Source of the DNA: Undaria pinnatifida
Lineage: Eukaryota; Sar; Phaeophyceae; Laminariales; Alariaceae
Length of the DNA stretch: 64,000 nucleotides
Assembly: GCA_012845835.1 (NCBI GenBank)
Contig: JABAKD010000025.1
Coordinates: forward strand, 2,887,153-2,951,152
Direction of reading: 5' to 3'
Part shown: positions 23,401 through 33,903 of the stretch, in pieces
Numbering within the stretch: position 1 is the first letter of the stretch
How the letters are laid out: the number at the start of each line of letters is the position of its first letter
Notes under the pieces: generated by a model
What the model was told of the DNA's origin: nothing
Database searches by the model: none
What the model saw: only the letters and a program-made list of their open reading frames with translations
Made by a program: the position numbers and the translations under genes

Positions 23401-26400
23401 GGTCGATATCTGCTGCGGGGACCAAGCCGCAGGGACGTGCTGTTGACGAGCACGACTCACGCGAGAATGCCAAGGCCGCTGGTGTGAAAGCAGAGCGGAG
23501 TCGTCGGTACGACAACAACGAGTGTTTCGTATGTGGCAAGCAGGGACACAAGCAGTGGGACTGCCCCCAAAGCCAGCAGGGTAAGGCGGGGAAAGGCGTC
23601 CATGACCAGAGCCAACGCCAGACCCCCACACAGTAGCAGCAGTCCACAAACGGTCCCGCTCAGCATACCCGGAGCAAGCCAACTGGGATGGCCCCTGCGT
23701 CTGCCACCCCTCGAGCTAGTGAGTACCAGACCGCCTCAAAAGCGGTGGTTGCGAAGACCGAACCTGCTGCGCCTGAAGCTTCTACACAGAATGACGAAGA
23801 CTACGTGTACATTCGCGTGCCGCGGGAGAAGATGGCGCCAGTGGATAACGGGCTCACCGAGACGGTGCAGCACCAGGTTTCCCATAGCGCTGGGCCACAG
23901 AATGCAGCACCAGTTTTTCACACCGTTCCGGTGCAGCCGGCGGCAACCGCGTCACAGCAGTGGCGTGGAGATTCCAGCACCATTTATTCCGCGCGTGCCG
24001 CTGTCGTGCAGCCTGGCAGATGTGGTGAGACGATCGTGAATTCGGTAGAGAACGAACCGCATGTGGAGGTCCTGACGCAGCATCTCGCGGTGCGTCTTGC
24101 TGTTCCCGGTGCTTCGGCGGCTGCTGAGATCAAGGTGCTCATGGACTCTGGTTCAAGCATCACGGCGATGTCGGAGGAGTTGGCATAGGCCCTGCCGGGA
24201 CAGATGGGGATGGCGCAAACTGCGTTTACGCAGGCGTTTGTTGGGCATGCGGGTGTGGTGACGTTGTTGGGCCAGGAGTGCGATATGGAGACGCAATCGT
24301 GTCCACTCCACTTAACGATCGATACACCATGGGGACCAGTCCGATTTACCATGCCGTTTATCGTGCTCCCTGGGAGAGGCGATGTGGTTATCATTGGGCA
24401 GAAGACGCTGAGAGAGAAACTCGGCATCGGCGTCATGGCACAGCTTAAGGCCTCTGTACTGAAGGCACAAGGGCGTCAAGATGGCGCTGGGATGGAGCTC
24501 ACAGCTCGTTCTGTGGGCGAGCCCAACGATGGTTCTGTGCTGCGAGCGACGATGGCTGTCACAGCGTTCGTGCCGGGCGGTGACGCGCCAGGCGACGTGG
24601 ACGATGAAGTCGCGCCGACGCTGCCGTCTCAACGACCCATGATATTCCAGGATTCCGAGGTGGAAATGCGGGATCGTGCGGGCGTGTTGGAGACAGTTGT
24701 CGATAACGCTGTTGACCATGGCTCCCCACCGGAATGTGCCAAGATGCTGCGCGATATCGTTTTTCGCACGCACCTTGTCGTGTTATGTCGGGCGTTACCG
24801 GGTGACCGACCTGCACGCAAAAAGCCTGGGGCGGTCGGATTTCATTCAGGGGCAAGGGTGGTGCGGGCGAAGTCCCCACCTGAACGTAATCGCCTGCGGT
24901 GGAGTGCGGCAGAGTCGTGTCCCGCCTGCCGCTCGGTAGTGACGACGAGTTTGTCGTCAAGGTGGCCTGGGAAGGGCCGGAGGAGACGGAGAGCACGTGG
25001 GAGCCGGTGTCGCGCGTGTTTGATGGCGCGACGGCCGTGCTGCGAAAAGAGCTCAAGGCGCTGCGGCTGAAGATAGATCAGAAGCGGGGACTCGTACAGC
25101 GGTATGGGCGCGTTTTTGGTCATATTGTGGTTCGGGGGGGATCCCGCATTTTGAATTGCAGATTTTCGGCTTTACCGAAAGTTTGAATTTCAAGTTTTTT
25201 TTTTTACTTGGAGTTTCTGCCCTGGGCGCTGATAGCACCTGACGCAGCTACAGCTGGCGGTTCATCGCCGAGGCTGTGTGTGGACAGAGCATGTCCGGGG
25301 TTGATTCTTCCGTTGTACAGGGGTGGCTATTGTGCTGCAATACACATTCCTCATGTGGTCTAGTTTTTCGGCATGTTGCATGCGCAATTGGAGGTATGAC
25401 GCGCGGTGCGTGGTTTGCTAGAAGATGCATTGGTGATGACGCGGCTGCTGAACAACCGTTGTTCACGGTCAAGAAACGTGGTAGATATTATGTGGTGAAA
25501 ATGACCGTGATGTGTTGGACTTGACCATTGCCCAACGCACGGACAGCTATGTTTATCAAAGCTCCTCGGTCTGAGCCAACTTGTGGTTGGTAGCCCGAGA
25601 TGGGCTTTTGGAGGGTGCTGTACCGCTGTGGTCGTATCATTGGGTATTTTGCCTTACACAGAATGGTTGGATACATTTTGTCAGGGAGTTCAATTGTCAT
25701 TATTGGCGTTTCTTGTGAGCTCTGGAGATCTTGATATACGAACGGGAAGGTCCATGGCCGATGGCATGTCACTTCCCCGTGTGATGACGAAGGAACTATT
25801 GTATTGTGGACAACGCACTCCGAGCCTACGAGGAGAAGTCCTCGGAGCTGATACCACTGGGCCCGCGGTCGCGCGAGTCGGTACAATGGAAACCCCCGTT
25901 TAAGTTGTGGTTGCACTAATGTCGGTGGTATTTTTTTCATATATCTATTTTCTGACAGGGCGGACGCGATGATGTCTGAAGACGTTACGCCGGTGTCTGC
26001 CTAAATTGGCATTTTAAAACATTATTCTAAACACATCAGCTGTGAGTTCGATACTAAAATCAGTGGTGATGAGAGAGTATTAGTAACACATCTCCATTTA
26101 CGAGATCGTAAACACAGCAGTAGTCTACCTATCTATCTTTAAAAGCAACGTTACCGTACTGTTATGGGTATCTTTCCAATGTATCAGTAGAATGTTCGTC
26201 CACTTTTCTTATGGCCGTGACGGCAGAAAACATCATTTCGGTGCCGCACTACAGTAATCTTGGTGCTATTGTTCGTGAATCCCTATCTCCCACCTATATC
26301 TTGACTTTGACAGGGCGGAAACAATGATTTCGGAAGAGATTGAGTCGGTGCAGACCGAGGCCGATGGCATCGAGCCCGGGTGGAGTCAGTCGATCTGGCC

Positions 26401-26938
26401 TCTTGCCATGCAGCTCAGGTGAGAGGAGCGGTACTTGAAAGTAACGATAATAGCTCTAATCCGCAAGGCTGTAACATGGCTGGCTGTGCGCCGCAGACTG
26501 ATGATGGTTGCTATTTTGTAGGTAGGAGCGTTATTTGCGTGCGGTAATTCGCGGATTGCTGCGCGATTGTTGTACTTCGAAGAACTGGCCTGTTTTTGTG
26601 AGCACGCGCTAGAGTGACGTGTTAAATGATGCGAGAACATCACCATTTATTTATTTATTTTGCTTGGTTCGTCCCTCGCGATTGTCCTTAGAACGGTTCT
26701 CATGCAGCGAAGGGAGCAGGCGGAAGCATTGGCGGAAAAAAAGGCCGAAGCTGCGGCTGACGCGAAAAAGGGAAAGACAACTATCGCGGCCGCATCCTCC
26801 ACGGTACCAGTAGCAGCGGCAACAACATCAGCGACAGCCAGCAAGGCAAAGAAGACCTCTAAGAAGGTGGTGGTGGAGGAGGACGAGGACGACGATAAGG
26901 ACGAAGACGGGGGTGTTCCGGGAGGGGACATCGACTAG
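17092..26938 (+). CDS. SEC66: SEC66/SEC71-like subunit of the ER post-translational translocon, six exons
   Basis: The CDS is join(17092..17218,19666..19765,20703..20822,22101..22241,26314..26418,26692..26938), 840 nt, 279 aa; every junction keeps phase with GT-AG borders. Sec66 (Sec71) is a membrane partner of Sec63/Sec62 in post-translational import into the ER. The protein has an acidic N-terminus, one membrane segment (MVMGVLVCVALMAYAIFRLF) followed by basic residues, and an acidic linker. The conserved core follows: KLRNALLKRAIADIPIILRM, GEKEWHAFQEAE, then SEEIESVQTEA and GIEPGWSQSIWPLA, the family's EI..V..EA...PGW...I/F pattern. It ends in a Lys/Ala/Glu coiled segment and an acidic tail, VVVEEDEDDDKDEDGG. 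Length is close to the 200-280 aa of the family. The fourth intron carries a retrotransposon. Identification is from remembered family pattern only. Confidence 0.85.
17595..17770. repeat. (TTGGTG)/(GTTGCT)-type microsatellite in SEC66 intron 1
   Basis: Trinucleotide-biased GTT/GTC/GCT repeats; the open frames across it are Val/Ala or Thr/Pro low-complexity and are not coding. Confidence 0.85.
18490..18880. repeat. Hexamer (GTTAGC/GTCAGC)n array in SEC66 intron 1
   Basis: Interrupted GTTGGC/GTTAGC units lead into about 12 near-perfect GTCAGC units at 18768-18850. All six frames remain open over long stretches because of the 6-bp period. Confidence 0.95.
19205..19375 (-). repeat. GGGTC-type minisatellite, block 1 (reverse orientation)
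   Basis: Units such as CTCGACCCCACCCAACCCG spaced by TATTCGAATACCTCC and TTTTTCGAGCACCTCC. It belongs to the same family as the blocks at 37565-37725, 54190-54560 and 55430-55865. Confidence 0.85.
19666..19765 (+). CDS. SEC66: SEC66 exon 2 (membrane segment)
   Basis: The acceptor is GCATGCGCAG, after a T-rich tract. It encodes MFDPSVFDIR and the transmembrane helix, then FRLFVRK. The donor is CGCAA/GTGAGT. The last 18 bases and donor are repeated at 19935-19964. Confidence 0.8.
19935..19964 (+). repeat. Copy of SEC66 exon 2 end plus 5' splice site
   Basis: GGGCTGTTCGTACGCGAGTG followed by AGTGCGACC repeats the real exon end GGCTGTTCGTGCGCA/AGTGAGTGGGA located 180 bp upstream, donor included. 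Confidence 0.75.
20120..20640. repeat. (GTTGAT)/(GTTGTC) microsatellite in SEC66 intron 2
   Basis: More than 500 bp of TTG-based triplets (GTTGTT, GTTGAT, GTTGTC) end in poly-T/C just before the exon 3 acceptor. It reads as poly-Leu in one frame. Confidence 0.97.
20703..20822 (+). CDS. SEC66: SEC66 exon 3 (acidic cytosolic linker)
   Basis: The acceptor is TTTTTCCCCCAG, directly after the long GTTGAT microsatellite. It encodes VVGEDDFFADLGISYKDFD and DEVDDYYEAKENPEIAKDT. The donor is GACAC/GTGAGG. Confidence 0.8.
20823..22100 (+). other. SEC66 intron 3
   Basis: About 1.3 kb between exons 3 and 4. Apart from GATC/TCTA-rich sequence at 21160-21245, nothing was recognised in it. Confidence 0.7.
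22101..22241 (+). CDS. SEC66: SEC66 exon 4 (core helices)
   Basis: The acceptor is GTGTGTGTCAG. It encodes GKLRNALLKRAIADIPIILR and EGPGIYNMYQQAMIGEKEWH, matching the Sec66 core. The donor CAAGA/GTGAGT is followed within 32 bp by the 5' LTR of a retrotransposon. Confidence 0.9.
22273..22540 (+). repeat. 5' LTR of chromovirus
   Basis: Starts TGCACCGCTGTGGTCGTATC and ends TTCGGTACA. It matches 25619-25885 along its whole length with scattered substitutions. Borders TG...CA follow the LTR rule. Confidence 0.85.
22590..23640 (+). pseudogene. Gag remnant with CCHC zinc knuckle
   Basis: Fragments in more than one frame: VTFEDMPEFLVAYSEY to a stop, then DASVPEDRVFMQKRALRKYL and HGKVLVEAIAAGIEPLEFRR to a stop at 23357, then a stretch with CFVCGKQGHKQWDC (C-x2-C-x4-H-x4-C). 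The knuckle binds nucleic acid in Gag proteins. At least two stops interrupt it. Confidence 0.8.
23688..24875 (+). pseudogene. Retropepsin-like protease remnant leading towards the missing RT
   Basis: One frame has LMDSGSSITAM, the Asp-Ser-Gly active site, with a stop at 24186. The next segment carries GHAGVVTLLGQECDM and FIVLPGRGDVVIIGQKTL, typical of gypsy proteases, and a spacer ending LRDIVFRTHL and GDRPARKKP, which in intact elements precedes reverse transcriptase. The sequence then breaks into the chromodomain. Confidence 0.75.
24899..25186 (+). pseudogene. Chromodomain from the end of a chromovirus integrase
   Basis: RVVSRLPLGSDDEFVVKVAW, then EGPEETESTWEPVSRVFDGA, match the chromodomain core (YLVKW.G...E.TWEP..N). 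In chromoviruses this module follows the integrase and can guide insertion into heterochromatin. Here it is fused to protease-spacer sequence by deletion and is out of frame with it. Confidence 0.8.
25619..25885 (+). repeat. 3' LTR of chromovirus
   Basis: Starts TGTACCGCTGTGGTCGTATC after a G-rich stretch (TTTTGGAGGGTGC) that could be the polypurine tract, and ends GTCGGTACA. Confidence 0.85.
25935..26003 (+). repeat. Decoy copy of SEC66 exon 5 acceptor and exon start
   Basis: TTTCTGACAGGGCGGACGCG and GATGATGTCTGAAGACG mirror the real TTTGACAGGGCGGAAACAATG, ATTTCGGAAGAGATTG 355 bp downstream. If used after exon 4 it would read ADAMMSEDVTPVSA and stop. Confidence 0.75.
26314..26418 (+). CDS. 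SEC66: SEC66 exon 5 (PGW motif)
   Basis: The acceptor is CTTTGACAG. It encodes AETMISEEIESVQTEADGIE followed by PGWSQSIWPLAMQL, the strongest family motif. The donor is CTCAG/GTGAGA. The acceptor and first 40 or so bases have a diverged copy at 25935-26003. Confidence 0.9.
26692..26938 (+). CDS. SEC66: SEC66 exon 6 and stop
   Basis: The acceptor is GTCCTTAG. It encodes TVLMQRREQAEALAEKKAEA, an Ala/Thr/Lys-rich linker and a highly acidic tail ending GGDID, with stop TAG at 26936-26938. A T-rich stretch follows. Confidence 0.85.
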
Positions 26939-27224
26939 CATCCTTGGCCCGGTTTCGATTTTTTTTGTGTGACCTGTTTTTTTTTTTCGATTTTTTTTTT
27001 GTTCTCTTTGGGGGCATGGGATGGACAAAGGGAGTAGGGGTGGAGAAGGGCAAGCGGAACGGGGAGAGCGAGTGTGGAAGGTTTGCTGGGGGAATGGGAG
27101 GGGTTACGGGGGGTGATTCGGGGAGGAAGCTGTGGGGGTAGGGTTTGCTCTTGTGGGGCCGGGGGGGGGGCTCATTTCACGCATGGCTGTAGTCGTATCA
27201 ACGTATTATAGTTCGTTCCTGGGG

Positions 27225-27800
27225 GGGGGACTGGATAGTTGAAATTCCTTCCTGAATTTTGGAAACCCTTATGTGATCTTGAGAAACCCTTGATCGTTTT
27301 CGGAAAACCCTGGCAATGATTTTTGGAAGCTCTTCTTGACGCTGAGAAACTCTTCATGCTGTGGGAAACCCTTGCTGAGTTTGCGAAATTCTCCCTGATT
27401 ATGGAAATCCGTCCTGCTTTTGGAAACTCTTCGTGATTTTAAGAAACATTATCTGTTTTTGGGAAGCATTTCTCTGATTTGGGAAACCCTTCCCTGATTT
27501 TGGTAAACCCTCCTTCATTAGGGCAATCCTTCACGAACGTGGAATCATGATGAGTTGATAAACCTTCCTGGTCTGGGGAAACCCTTCCCGATTTTGGCCA
27601 AGTCTTTGTTGAATTTTGGAAACTCTTTTGGTTGTTGGAACCCCTTCTGATATTGGGAGACCCTTCCTAATATTGGGAAACCCGGTTATTTTAAAAACCT
27701 TCCCATTGTTGGAAGAAACCCCTTCCCCATTTCAGAAAAATATCCCGATCTTGAGAAGTCCTATTTTCTTTCGGGAAACCCTTTTGGTTTAGGGAAGCTC
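27225..27800. repeat. 25-30-bp minisatellite, about 20 diverged units
   Basis: Units centre on GGAAACCCTTCCTGATTTTG with variable spacing. Divergence is high throughout. No open frame persists. Confidence 0.9.
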
Positions 27801-29229
27801 TCTTGACTCCGCAGCATTGGTTGTTGATGTTGTTGGGTTGTTGTTGGTTTTTGGGCGGAGTCGTTTTGATTGCGTTTCCTGCTCGACGGGTTCGCGAATA
27901 AAGGACGGCCTTTGAATACAGCTTGTATGCCTTCGAAAATAGGTTGCTTGAAATGGGTTGCTGGGTCCTTCTAGAGTATAATGCCACATCACCCTTCCTT
28001 GTAGCTTGTAACTGCACCACGCCGTTTTTGGGGGACAATGCTTCTTGGGATTATGCTTTGATGAGTTTTGTGCGGTAGTAGTACCTGGTAGAGCAGTAAA
28101 CGGGTTAAAAACAACTTTTCGACGCCAGAGGGACAACGTGTAACGATAATGAATGGCGATCGCAAGACTGCTGCATCGACCACACGAAGCAGCCTGGGCT
28201 GCTCGCGCGCAGGGCACATACGTAAGGGATGTGTCCGGAGTGCAACGTACCTGGTACCTGGTTGGGAGGTGTTTCGACACACGCGCAGCCTGGCGATACT
28301 TGACAGCGCGCTGTTTGCTGCTTGCACGCTTTTTCCTTCCCGGATGATTGACAGACAAAATCGCACTTCTTGTTTTGTTTTTGTCGCTGTCTTATGACTG
28401 GCTGCATTTTAGCCTATGCGGTGTAAGGGTCCAAATACAGGGTTAAACATATATCTCAAAAGGCGGCAGTGCACCATCGTTTGTTGCGATAAATTACTTG
28501 ATTTTGGTGTGACGTGTTTTCTAGTAGTTGAAGGGTTCAAAATGTCTCAAACGGGTTGTTGGTGGCACAGGAATAGAAGGCGCACAATGATGCACACTGA
28601 GTGAGTAGTAAGCAGGGTTAGGAATAGGAGCGGCGGACGAGGGGAAAAGACGCCTGGTTCATCTATTTATACGTTCTTTCGTCGCGTCTCCCCGGCATTT
28701 TTGTTTGTTTTTGCCCCCCAACACGTTTTTTTTTCATGTTTGCTTGTCTCACTGAGGGTCGTCTTGGTCACTTTTGATTTCTTCGAAATTAAAGGCTGGC
28801 CACACCGCCACGCATCATCCATGTTTTCTGTTGTTTTGCTTTGCTATTTTGTGTTCATGGCATGTGTCGTATATCGTTCCATCCAGTAGCAAGTAAATCG
28901 AAAATGATACTGTGTAAACAGCACACCTCCGCGGGTGAACGAAAGCAAACTTGACTTTTATACTCTTTCACACAAATCAGACACCTAATTTTTTGTGTCT
29001 TAATGTTCCCCTTTCAATCGTACACATTTTCGATTTTTCAGTCACAAGAGAACCCCTGCGGAACGGAGTTGTGTCCGAGGAGAAGCAGAAGACGCGTGAA
29101 CAGCAGCAGCAGTTACTTTAGTTGGATGGCACGAGCACTTGCTGCGTGATTTATCTTGCGTGAGTGTGCGCATACGCGTCTTGGCAGACGCGCAGCGTAT
29201 CGCGTTTCGTTCTTACAGCAAAAAAAAAA

Positions 29230-29440
29230 CTCAAGAGAGTTGTGACCAATCCCACGCGCGAGCGAGTCGACGAGGGAAGAAAGTGCTCAATTCTTGTCGC
29301 GATAGAAAGCAAGGCGCGTACCGTAGTGGGGAGGGGGAAGAAGAGCCTCCTTACTGTAGTGACGCCGGATCTGAGTCACGTCTGGGAACGGAGAAGGGGA
29401 CGGAACAAGTGCGAACATAATGAATGGAATGAGCACGAAA
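29230..29440 (+). mobile_element. SINE-like element, second subfamily, copy A
   Basis: It shares GAGTCGACGAGGGAAGAAA, CGCGATAGAAAGCAAGGCGCG and a GTGACGCCGGATCTGAGTC region with 52650-52810. The GATAAAAATGAAGGC core links both to the SINE family at 39960-40535. Confidence 0.5.
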
Positions 29441-29849
29441 ACAAAAGGAAACAAAATGTCTGGCCATCATGAAAAAGATTGAGAGAGTGCGCATTTTTTC
29501 AAGTATCTAGGAAGAGCGCGCGTGCAACAATAGTACGACCATCGCCAGCAACTGGAGCGTCGTCATGTGTCGTACAGGACCTTAAGGTGTCTTACACCCT
29601 CTACCCCATCAGCTAACAGCCGGGGCTGCCTCGGGTGGGGCCCCGAGATGCTGTTCCTTGACAAATCTCGAGGTAATCCGCGTCGGTATTCCGATAGCAA
29701 GTGTGGGTGCGTCCGTTTCCCCGACAAGAGAGGTAACCCCCTTGATTTTTAGATCCTCGAGATCCCTTGTCCAACGCCCCCCCTGCAAAAAAAAACGATC
29801 GCTGCCCTAGGAGACTGATGATGCCCACAGACGGCGAAACAGGAAGGGG

Positions 29850-30000
29850 ATGGGATAAGCAAACAGTTTCCGTGTAATAATATGGAAGAAGCGTAATGAG
29901 CGCCCAAATGTTGGAGATGTCTCTATTAGGAGTAGGACCGGTGCTCCGTCTCGAAAGGGATGCGTGGTCAATGATGACATGACTAAGGCAAGCAACAAGT
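29850..30000 (-). repeat. Dispersed repeat D1, copy 2
   Basis: On the minus strand it reads CACTTGTTGCTTGCCTTAGTC, CATTGACCACGCATCCCTTT, GAGACGGAGCACCG and so on, colinear with 4270-4440. Confidence 0.75.
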
Positions 30001-31139
30001 GGGTACGCCCCTCCCCTCAAAACAAGAAAAAAAGCACAAGATCCTCTCCGTTGGTCACCGTACCGGCGCTCACATAATTTTTTTAGGAATCGTAAATGGT
30101 TTTTCTCGACACTTTTTCCCTCCGAATCCCCGAAAAAGTATTGTAATTTTTTTCGTATCGCCGACACAAAACAAGTTGCTTCGTGAAGCCTTTTGTCCTA
30201 GCAACAGCAATAAAAACACACAGAAGGAGGAGGAGGAGGAGGCTGCAAAAACCACCAACTCTTGAGCAACGGAAATGACTGCAAACAACAGACAACATTG
30301 TTCCTAACCACTAGCACAACAATGTTTGCAGTCATTTTCATAAGAGCTAAAATATCCAACCACGAGCACAACACATCTCCTTTCTATGGCACCGAAAAAG
30401 CACATACGAACAAGACCGCCCCGATTTTGGGCGAAAGCACCACATCCCACTACTGCACAGGAGACCAAATAAGAAACACATCGCCAAGAAAAAGTTAGGC
30501 TGATACCTGCATGGAGATAATAAATTGTTGAGCCGCTACACCGAAGTTAGAGTAGAACGCATCTTCTCCCAAGTAAGAAATCCAGCCTGGCTCAGCAATT
30601 ACGTTTCTTATTAGGTGTCTTGTTCCGTACAGTACGTCACCAAACAGCCCTGCAGAGGCGCCGAACCGACCGCATCTTTGAGTAAGCCAGCAAGAAAAAC
30701 GGCACCGGTTCGGGTGGCCCACCGTGTGGCCGTACGAGTAGGTCACGGAAGCGCGCCCGACATGTCACAAAGCACGACCCACAGCGGGATGTATCTCGCA
30801 TGGCGGCAAAACCTTACACGTTTTGGTAACCGGTTCGTTTTACCTAAGAATCTAAAACCCCATTGTGGAATTGGCGAGAGGCCTGGGCAGAAGAAACGTG
30901 ATAACAGTCTAAAACCTGCTTGTTCCCGAACCCCCCCCCCAGATACGCGAAGCAGCCAACGAAACGGGCGGGTAAAACCTGAAACGATTCTGAAACCGTT
31001 TTCGGTAACCGAAAATTGCACTGCACGTGCGCCTCCTGACCGCGATACACTTTCACCCTAGGCTCCTCCTATCCCCTGCCACTATACTTGATACCAATAT
31101 TGCTGACTGCCGTACATCGAAGATTTTTTTTTGCAAATT

Positions 31140-31350
31140 ATTCGTTGTAGCGCGAGGAAGGGAGAGGGGGGGCCTGGGCGGGGGGTAATCACCACGTCAT
31201 GCATGGCTGCCCCTAGTTCGTAGGACCATAGCTTCCTACAATGCCGGGACGGAGCCCGTAGGGTTTTCACCGACCATGCAGATATTGCGTGCACCAAGCG
31301 CGATTCGCCATGAGACGTTAGGCGAGGCGCACCAAGGGTGAGCTGCATCC
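31140..31350 (+). repeat. Dispersed repeat D3, single copy
   Basis: CTACAATGCCGGGACGGAGC, GGGTTTTCACCGACCATGCA and GCGTGCACCAAGCGCGATTC match the last unit of the tandem array at 33100-33510. Confidence 0.7.
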
Positions 31351-32702
31351 TACTACAAACCGCTTGATGTATGGATGCCAGCGTCGAATGACTTGAAATA
31401 ATTCCCGATCGCGGCCACTTCCAGATACAGCAACGGGTATACTATATAACTGTCTCGTGGGTGCCTGGCCATACACAACTATATCACACGGAGGGAAGGA
31501 ATATCAAGACGTCCCGTTTGTAGGCCTCAGCAAGGTGTCGAAGTCGATATAAGGCTCGTAGTGGGAGACGGCTAGTCGAACTCGGACCAAATCTTCTTTG
31601 TGGAGCTTGGGCGTGTAACTGCCAAACGAACGGTTTGGGAAACGATTAGGTCGGGTGCGTTAATTAGGCCACATGTAGCTCTCGAAACGTTTCAGAGCCA
31701 GGCGAAAACGTCGCATGCACCATAAACTACAAACAATGCAGCTTGGAAACCCTAGTATCGACGATTCAATGGGTCGAGCTCGCAGCCGATGTATACTATG
31801 TACGAAAAAGTTCAATGAATTTCACGAAAATACCGAACACTCGCGGCCGACGCATCACGCAGTTTGCAAGGCTAGGAGCATACTATCCGTCACGCTTACA
31901 GTAGTTACTAGCTATTATTAGATGGCGGAGTACAATACCGACTAACTGACCTAGCCTGGAACAAAAAAAACATCACACGTCGAGCCACAAAAGCGTGCCA
32001 GTCAGATGCAAGAACGCAGAACCGCAATTTACCGCATGCAACCAACCGCGAATACCTAGTCACCAAGTATTTAAACCGTGCCTTACTATTAGTGTAGACG
32101 GCCAGCTCACAGCCCTCGTAAATACTCCACCAAACGTACCTGTAAGACGCAGCACGACCAGATATATCAATATTACCTTCGTATCCGGTCCATGGTATTG
32201 AAGGTTCGAGGCTTTGCTAACGATTAGATACAAGCATACGGAACTACGCAAACTGCCGAATGCAACCAACTGTACTACCTATCCACCAAATACTTATTCG
32301 GCGACGTATGATATAATCAGCCAACACACAGCCCTATCGCTCATGCTCTAGTTGCTGAAACTGGCAAAATCCTCGTGCGAGCGTCCAACCTTAATATTCT
32401 AGCAGTACGCTGGGGAACGCAACACCAACGCATACCGTTGGCGCTGCATCAAAGTGCACATATATAATACCTTCGTATCCGATCCATAGTGTTGAAGGTG
32501 GAGGCGTTACTAACAATCACCGGGATGTCATGCATCTTCAAAAGATTTTCGACGTAGGTCATCGGCCTAAGCTCTTCCCCCGTCAGCACCAAAGCCCCCC
32601 CGAACTCGCCCCGACGCTAGCGAAACGGGCCACAGAGGGATTAAGGGGGAAAGTGGGGAGGGATGGGACGGGAAAACATATTCGGGGACGGGGAGAAGGA
32701 GG

Positions 32703-32880
32703 GGGGGGCGAGCGTACTCATTTCTTGCTTGCCTTAACTTGTTTGACTATTGAACACGCGTCCCTTTCGTAACGGAGCACGGTTCCTTCTCCTTGAAAGT
32801 ACACCTCAAACATTCGGGGACTCACTACGTTTCTTCCGTATATTAAACACGATACTTAGCATACTCGTAGCCCTTCCTGC
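32703..32880 (+). repeat. Dispersed repeat D1, copy 3
   Basis: GCGTACTCATTTCTTGCTTG, ACGCGTCCCTTTCGTAACGG and GGGGACTCACTACGTTTCTT align with copy 1. Confidence 0.75.
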
Positions 32881-33089
32881 TTTGTCGTCGGGGTGATTTG
32901 GCAATAACTCGGGGGACAGGGAAGGGAAGGGGGGGCGTTGGTGAACAAGACACTGGGGAAAAAGCGCCATTCCCGATATCTCGGGAAAAGGGCGGGGGGA
33001 GGGGGGGTTAGGGAACGGGGTGCACTCATTCAATCCATGACTGACGTCGTAAGACACAGCCCGTCCCACCCCTACAAAGCTCGGACAGA

Positions 33090-33510
33090 AAACGTCGGGT
33101 TTCCATCGACCAGGCAGATAATGCCTGAAGGGGGGGGAGGGGGTGTACTCATTTCATGCATTGCCGTGACCCTCGCACTCCTACAACGCCGGGGCGGAGC
33201 ACGTCGGGTTTCCACCGACCAGGCAGATAATGCCTGAAGGGGGGGGAGGGGGGTATACTTGTTTCATGCATTGCCGTGACCCTCGCATCCCTACAATGCC
33301 GGGGCGGAGCACGCCGGGTTTCCCCCGATCAGGCAGATAATGCCTGAAGGGGGGGGAGGGGTGTGTGCTCATCTCATGCATCGCCGTGACCCTCGCATCC
33401 CTACTCGTACAATGCCGGGGTGGAGCACGTCGGGTTTTCATCGACCAGGCAGACACCGCGTGCACCAAAGCGCGAAGCGCCGTGAGGTATTCGGCGAGTC
33501 ACATCGGGGG
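33090..33510 (+). repeat. D3 tandem array, about four 110-bp units
   Basis: Each unit has GTCGGGTTTCCACCGACCAG, GCAGATAATGCCTGAAGG, a G-run of 7-8, GTACTCATTTCATGCATTGC and CTACAATGCCGGGGCGGAGC. Units are more than 90 percent alike by eye. Confidence 0.9.
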
Positions 33511-33903
33511 TTAACTATATCACACGCAGTCCAGACACGTACCTTGCTCCGGCAGCCCGGGCTGTTTGGTGTGGCCGATTCTGCACTCGTGGTCATTTCG
33601 TTTCTACGTTTTCCCCTCTGAGTTAATAGCACATGCTTTGGGCCGTTTCTAACGACACACACCATAGGTGGCGAGTTTTTTTGCTACATTTGCAAGTCTA
33701 AGGCAACTTGGACTTGCCAAACTAGCAGGTAGTTCGCCAAAGCTGTTCTTGGGCATTTCCTCCAGTGCTTCGTTGGCAGGTTTATGAAAACAATAATTGT
33801 TATTTGCTATTGTGAGTTGCTGTTTCGAGACTTGCAAAAAACTCACCAACAAAACCTATTCGCTTGTTGCCGTTTGTAACGTGTCGCTAGAAATGGCCCT
33901 TAC

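Larger units (their letters stand above)
22273..25885 (+). mobile_element. Internally deleted Ty3/gypsy chromovirus LTR retrotransposon in SEC66 intron 4
   Basis: Two direct LTRs of about 268 bp bound a 3.1 kb interior. In order along the plus strand: Gag-like sequence broken by stops (22590-23350), a zinc knuckle CFVCGKQGHKQWDC near 23523, a retropepsin motif MDSGSSITAM near 24143 with conserved follow-on IVLPGRGDVVIIGQ near 24360, then an abrupt jump to an integrase-end chromodomain (EFVVKVAWEGPEETESTWEP near 24940). Reverse transcriptase, RNase H and the integrase core are absent. Several stops and frame shifts make it non-functional. The two LTRs differ at roughly 6-8 percent of positions by eye, so the insertion is not very recent. 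A clear target-site duplication was not found. Confidence 0.88.
26939..33903. other. 7 kb with repeats and no recognised exon
   Basis: This is the interval between the SEC66 stop and the last recognised exon of the minus-strand P-loop gene. The missing 3' exons of that gene should be here but could not be identified. Contents: G/T-rich 3' flank, a long minisatellite, SINE-like, D1 and D3 repeats. Confidence 0.5.

Noticed and set aside
29613-30167. 184-codon minus-strand frame
   Set aside because: It overlaps D1 repeat sequence and shows no conserved motif.
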